A stretch of DNA of 9,026 nucleotides, taken from Chitinophaga pinensis. GTDB taxonomy: Bacteria > Bacteroidota > Bacteroidia > Chitinophagales > Chitinophagaceae. The notes beneath the pieces were generated by a model. It had not been told where the DNA came from. It searched no databases and was given only the letters and a program-made list of their open reading frames with translations. Where the stretch lies: NCBI GenBank assembly GCA_943331145.2, contig CALQKL020000075.1, positions 1-9,026 on the forward strand, written 5' to 3'. Position numbers and translations under genes: made by a program. Numbering within the stretch: the first letter of the stretch is position 1; every line of letters starts with the position of its first letter. Positions 6,514 through 9,026 of this stretch are shown here, piece after piece.

Positions 6514-7686
6514 ATGCTTAATCTCTTTAGGATGAATTTGAAAAATAGATGTTTTGTAATTATTTTATCAGGATTATTTCTTTTTGCTTGCAAAATAGGC
6601 AATAGCGAAAGTAGTAAAACAAAATACCTGATTCCAAATGAAGTTCAAATGGATACGATTCTAAAAAAAAACATCCAATTGGCTTGTACAAATTGGTATG
6701 ATACCGTTTTAAAAAAGTCAGGTTTTAGTGGCGGTGTTTTAATCGCACAACATGGAAATGTGATTTTTGAAAAATATGAAGGGAAAGTTCATCTAAACAA
6801 TGATGAATCCATAAATAATCTAACACCACTTCATATTGCATCTGTTAGTAAAACATTTACAGCTATGGCTATTTTAAAATTGTGTCAAGATCATTTATTA
6901 AATCTAGACGACCCTTTTTCTAAATATTTCAATCAATTCAATTACCCTGGTGTAACCATTAGAACATTATTAAATCACAGAAGTGGATTGCCCAATTATG
7001 TATATTTTATGGATGAAATGGGCTGGAAAAACAAAACAGTTACAAATCAAGACGTATTAAATACTTTAGTTCAACAAAAAAGTAAATTTAAAAAAATAGA
7101 ATCCCCCAATCGGAAATTTACATATTGTAACACCAATTATGTATTGTTGGCTTTATTAATTGAAAAAATCACTCAAACAACTTTCGCTTATCATCTAAAA
7201 AAAACAATTTTCAATCCGCTGGAAATGAAACACAGTTTTGTATACACGGATGCAGATTCATCAAAAACCAATCCTAGTTTTGATGCTAAAGGAAAACAAG
7301 CTGCATTTATTAATTTAGACAAAGTAGTAGGCGATAAAAACGTTTTTTCTACACCAGAAGATTTATTAAAATGGGACAGGCTATTATCAAGCAAACAATA
7401 TTTGAACGACTCGATGCTGCAACAAGCATATGAACCTTATAGCAATGAAAAAGAAGGGATAAGAAATTATGGTTTAGGTTGGAGAATGTTCAACTATCCA
7501 GATGGCTATAAAATCATCTATCACAATGGGTGGTGGCATGGAAATAATGCCGTCTTTATGCGTCTAATAAAAGAAGATGCAACAATTATATTAATTGGAA
7601 ATAAATACAACAAGAAGATTTACTCCGCAAGGGAATTAGCATCTCTTTTTGCACAAAACAAAATAGAATTCAAGGATGAAGAATAG
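6514..7686 (+). CDS. Lipoprotein serine hydrolase, beta-lactamase class C / PBP4-like (EstB/AmpC-like) family
   Basis: A 390-residue protein, numbered from the first ATG, with a lipoprotein signal: a basic start, a hydrophobic run and the lipobox LFAC with C26 as the predicted lipidated residue. The mature part has the serine beta-lactamase/DD-peptidase motifs in order: SVSK (110-113, nucleophile S110 and K113), YCN (204-206), and HNG (337-339) in place of KTG, plus LLNHRSGLPNY (152-162) typical of this family. Members include esterases, D-amino-acid peptidases and peptidoglycan-related hydrolases; the HxG form gives no reason to call it a beta-lactamase, and the substrate is unknown. A second ATG at 6532 (residue 7) gives a tidier 19-residue signal before the Cys and may be the true start. 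The residues after the Cys (KIGNSES) do not form an obvious acidic surface-export signal, so a periplasm-facing location is more likely. The 3' end lies 6 nt from the convergent spmAB stop. Confidence 0.92.
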   Translation: MLNLFRMNLKNRCFVIILSGLFLFACKIGNSESSKTKYLIPNEVQMDTILKKNIQLACTNWYDTVLKKSGFSGGVLIAQHGNVIFEKYEGKVHLNNDESINNLTPLHIASVSKTFTAMAILKLCQDHLLNLDDPFSKYFNQFNYPGVTIRTLLNHRSGLPNYVYFMDEMGWKNKTVTNQDVLNTLVQQKSKFKKIESPNRKFTYCNTNYVLLALLIEKITQTTFAYHLKKTIFNPLEMKHSFVYTDADSSKTNPSFDAKGKQAAFINLDKVVGDKNVFSTPEDLLKWDRLLSSKQYLNDSMLQQAYEPYSNEKEGIRNYGLGWRMFNYPDGYKIIYHNGWWHGNNAVFMRLIKEDATIILIGNKYNKKIYSARELASLFAQNKIEFKDEE

Positions 7687-7692
7687 GTTCAA

Positions 7693-9026
7693 TTAACCAA
7701 AAAACAGATAAGCCATCCCAACAGCTGTAGAAACCCCAATTAAATCTGCCAACAACATGGACCATATGGTATAACGGGTATCTTTAATGGCAACGCTGCC
7801 AAAATAAACGGCTATAACATAAAAAGTAGTATCTGATGATCCTTGTAAAATACAGGATAACCTTCCCGCAAAAGAATCGGGTCCAAACGTTTTCATGGTA
7901 TCTACCATCATGCCGCGCGCGCCACCACCACTGAATGGCTTAATCAAAGCTGTTGGCATAGCATCAACAAATTTTGTATCTGATCCACACATTACCAACA
8001 GTGATTTTATACTTCCAATTAATGCATCAAATGCACCACTAGAACGCAACATTGAAATCGCTACCAACATACCAACCATATATGGAATGATACGAACGGC
8101 CGTTTCAAAACCACCTTTAGCACCTTCAATAAAACCATCAAAAATTTCAATCTTTTTATAAATTCCTCCAAGTACGATTGAAAAGAAAATCATTAAAATC
8201 AAACCACTTGTGAGTGCTCCTGAAAATAATTGAACGGCTTCTGTGTCTAATGTACGTATATATAATACCAATGCCGCAATCAATGCTGAAATGCCTAAAA
8301 TCCAAGCTAAAATCACAGGTTGAAAAACATTAATCTTTTGTTTAAAACTTACGATCATCATTGAAGCAATAGTAGCTACAAATGTGGCAATCATACAAGG
8401 AATGAAAATATCCATTGGGTTTGCGGCTTTTGCTGCCGAACGAATGGCTATGATACTAACAGGCACCAATGTCATACCAGAAGCATGCAAACAAAGAAAC
8501 ATGATTTGAGGGTTAGAAGCGACCGTTTTGTTGGGGTTTAATTCTTGTAAACTCTCCATAGCCCTGAGTCCAAATGGTGTAGCGGCATTATCCAAACCAA
8601 GTAAATTGGCAGAAAAATTCATCATCATGTGTCCCATTGCTGGATGCCCCTTTGGAATATCAGGAAATATGCGCGTAAAAAATGGTCCAATGATTCTTGA
8701 AAGAAAACGAATCCCTCCGGCTTTTTCAGCTATCGATAAAAACCCCATAAATAATGTAAGAAAACCAATCAATTTCAAACAAAGTGTAACAGCAGTTTGA
8801 CAGGTTTCTAATATCCCATCTGAAGTTTGAATTTTATATATTAATTGCTTATCCTCGCCAACTCGAATCATCTGAACACCTTTATCTAATGGCATTTCAT
8901 TTATACTAGACAAAAAAGGAACTGTTTTAATTCTTATTGTATCACCAGATTTACCGGTAACCATTGACGTAAAAACAGCTTTGTCGTTAACAGAAAAAAA
9001 TGTTTTTACAGATGCTGTAATAATAG
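7693..9026 (-). CDS. spmAB: Fused SpmA-SpmB-type nucleoside-recognition (Gate) domain membrane protein, N-terminus outside window
   Basis: The frame stays open to the right edge: besides the 423 residues from the ATG at 8964, 20 more in-frame residues precede it, so that ATG is probably internal and the gene continues past 9026. Numbering from that Met, the SpmA-like half (about 50-210) has SIAEKAGG (77-84) and the NFSANLLGLDNAATPFGL signature (116-133); the SpmB-like half (about 215-423) has FDGFIEGAKGGF (275-286), KPFSGGGARG (342-351), GPDSFAGRL (361-369) and GSSDTTFYV (375-383). Both are Gate/nucleoside-recognition domains with several membrane helices. In Bacillus the separate SpmA and SpmB proteins affect spore-core dehydration; fused versions occur in non-sporulating Bacteroidota, where the transported substrate is not established. 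Residues before about 50 form a soluble, probably extracytoplasmic segment between the first helix, off window, and the next. Confidence 0.92.
   Translation of the reverse strand, partial: IITASVKTFFSVNDKAVFTSMVTGKSGDTIRIKTVPFLSSINEMPLDKGVQMIRVGEDKQLIYKIQTSDGILETCQTAVTLCLKLIGFLTLFMGFLSIAEKAGGIRFLSRIIGPFFTRIFPDIPKGHPAMGHMMMNFSANLLGLDNAATPFGLRAMESLQELNPNKTVASNPQIMFLCLHASGMTLVPVSIIAIRSAAKAANPMDIFIPCMIATFVATIASMMIVSFKQKINVFQPVILAWILGISALIAALVLYIRTLDTEAVQLFSGALTSGLILMIFFSIVLGGIYKKIEIFDGFIEGAKGGFETAVRIIPYMVGMLVAISMLRSSGAFDALIGSIKSLLVMCGSDTKFVDAMPTALIKPFSGGGARGMMVDTMKTFGPDSFAGRLSCILQGSSDTTFYVIAVYFGSVAIKDTRYTIWSMLLADLIGVSTAVGMAYLFFG

Noticed and set aside
6514..7686. Antibiotic-resistance beta-lactamase
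   Set aside because: It has the SxxK and YxN motifs, but the third motif is HNG rather than KTG and the protein is a lipoprotein of the broad esterase/PBP4-like family; resistance cannot be claimed.
7693..9026. Evidence for a spore-forming organism from SpmA/SpmB
   Set aside because: These Gate-domain proteins are widespread in non-sporulating Bacteroidota, and nothing else here suggests sporulation.

Overview
The window looks like a chromosomal stretch from a low-G+C member of the Bacteroidota, probably near Chitinophagales/Sphingobacteriales (inference from gene content, not a phylogeny). The support is a secreted protein whose signal peptide ends in ...SCA|Q, tandem GCDSTA-type Cys-paired repeats typical of Bacteroidota surface proteins, a fused SpmA-SpmB membrane protein of the Bacteroidota type, starts without clear Shine-Dalgarno sequences, and TAnnTTTG elements (the Bacteroidota -7 promoter consensus) just upstream of three genes.

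Layout from left to right. The 3' end of an arginase-family gene (+, to 263) meets, with a 4-nt convergent overlap, a seven-helix membrane protein of unknown function (-, 260-1015). Next come three genes on the minus strand, read in the order serA (5230-6468), a 1090-residue secreted repeat protein (1883-5155) and rluF (1117-1851). They are separated by 74 and 31 nt, so some co-transcription is possible, but the secreted-protein gene has its own candidate promoter. A divergent lipoprotein of the serine beta-lactamase/PBP-like fold (+, 6514-7686) starts 45 nt from serA. It runs convergently, with a 6-nt gap, into a SpmA-SpmB-type transporter-like protein (-, 7693 to beyond the right edge).

The named genes are mostly housekeeping: amino-acid metabolism (arginase family, SerA with serine-feedback residues retained), rRNA modification (RluF), envelope hydrolase and membrane protein. 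The accessory element is the large secreted protein. It carries an N-terminal beta-rich module, an Ig-like module, a MAM/cleaved-adhesin-like jellyroll, a PKD-like module, six exact 49-residue repeats each with two Cys at fixed positions, and a C-terminal dockerin-like pair of calcium loops in place of a recognisable type IX secretion tail.

I see no RNA genes, insertion sequences, CRISPR array, prophage or defence island. No gene-free stretch exceeds about 100 nt. I found no convincing new multi-gene system; the points most worth following are the repeat protein and the uncharacterised seven-helix protein.
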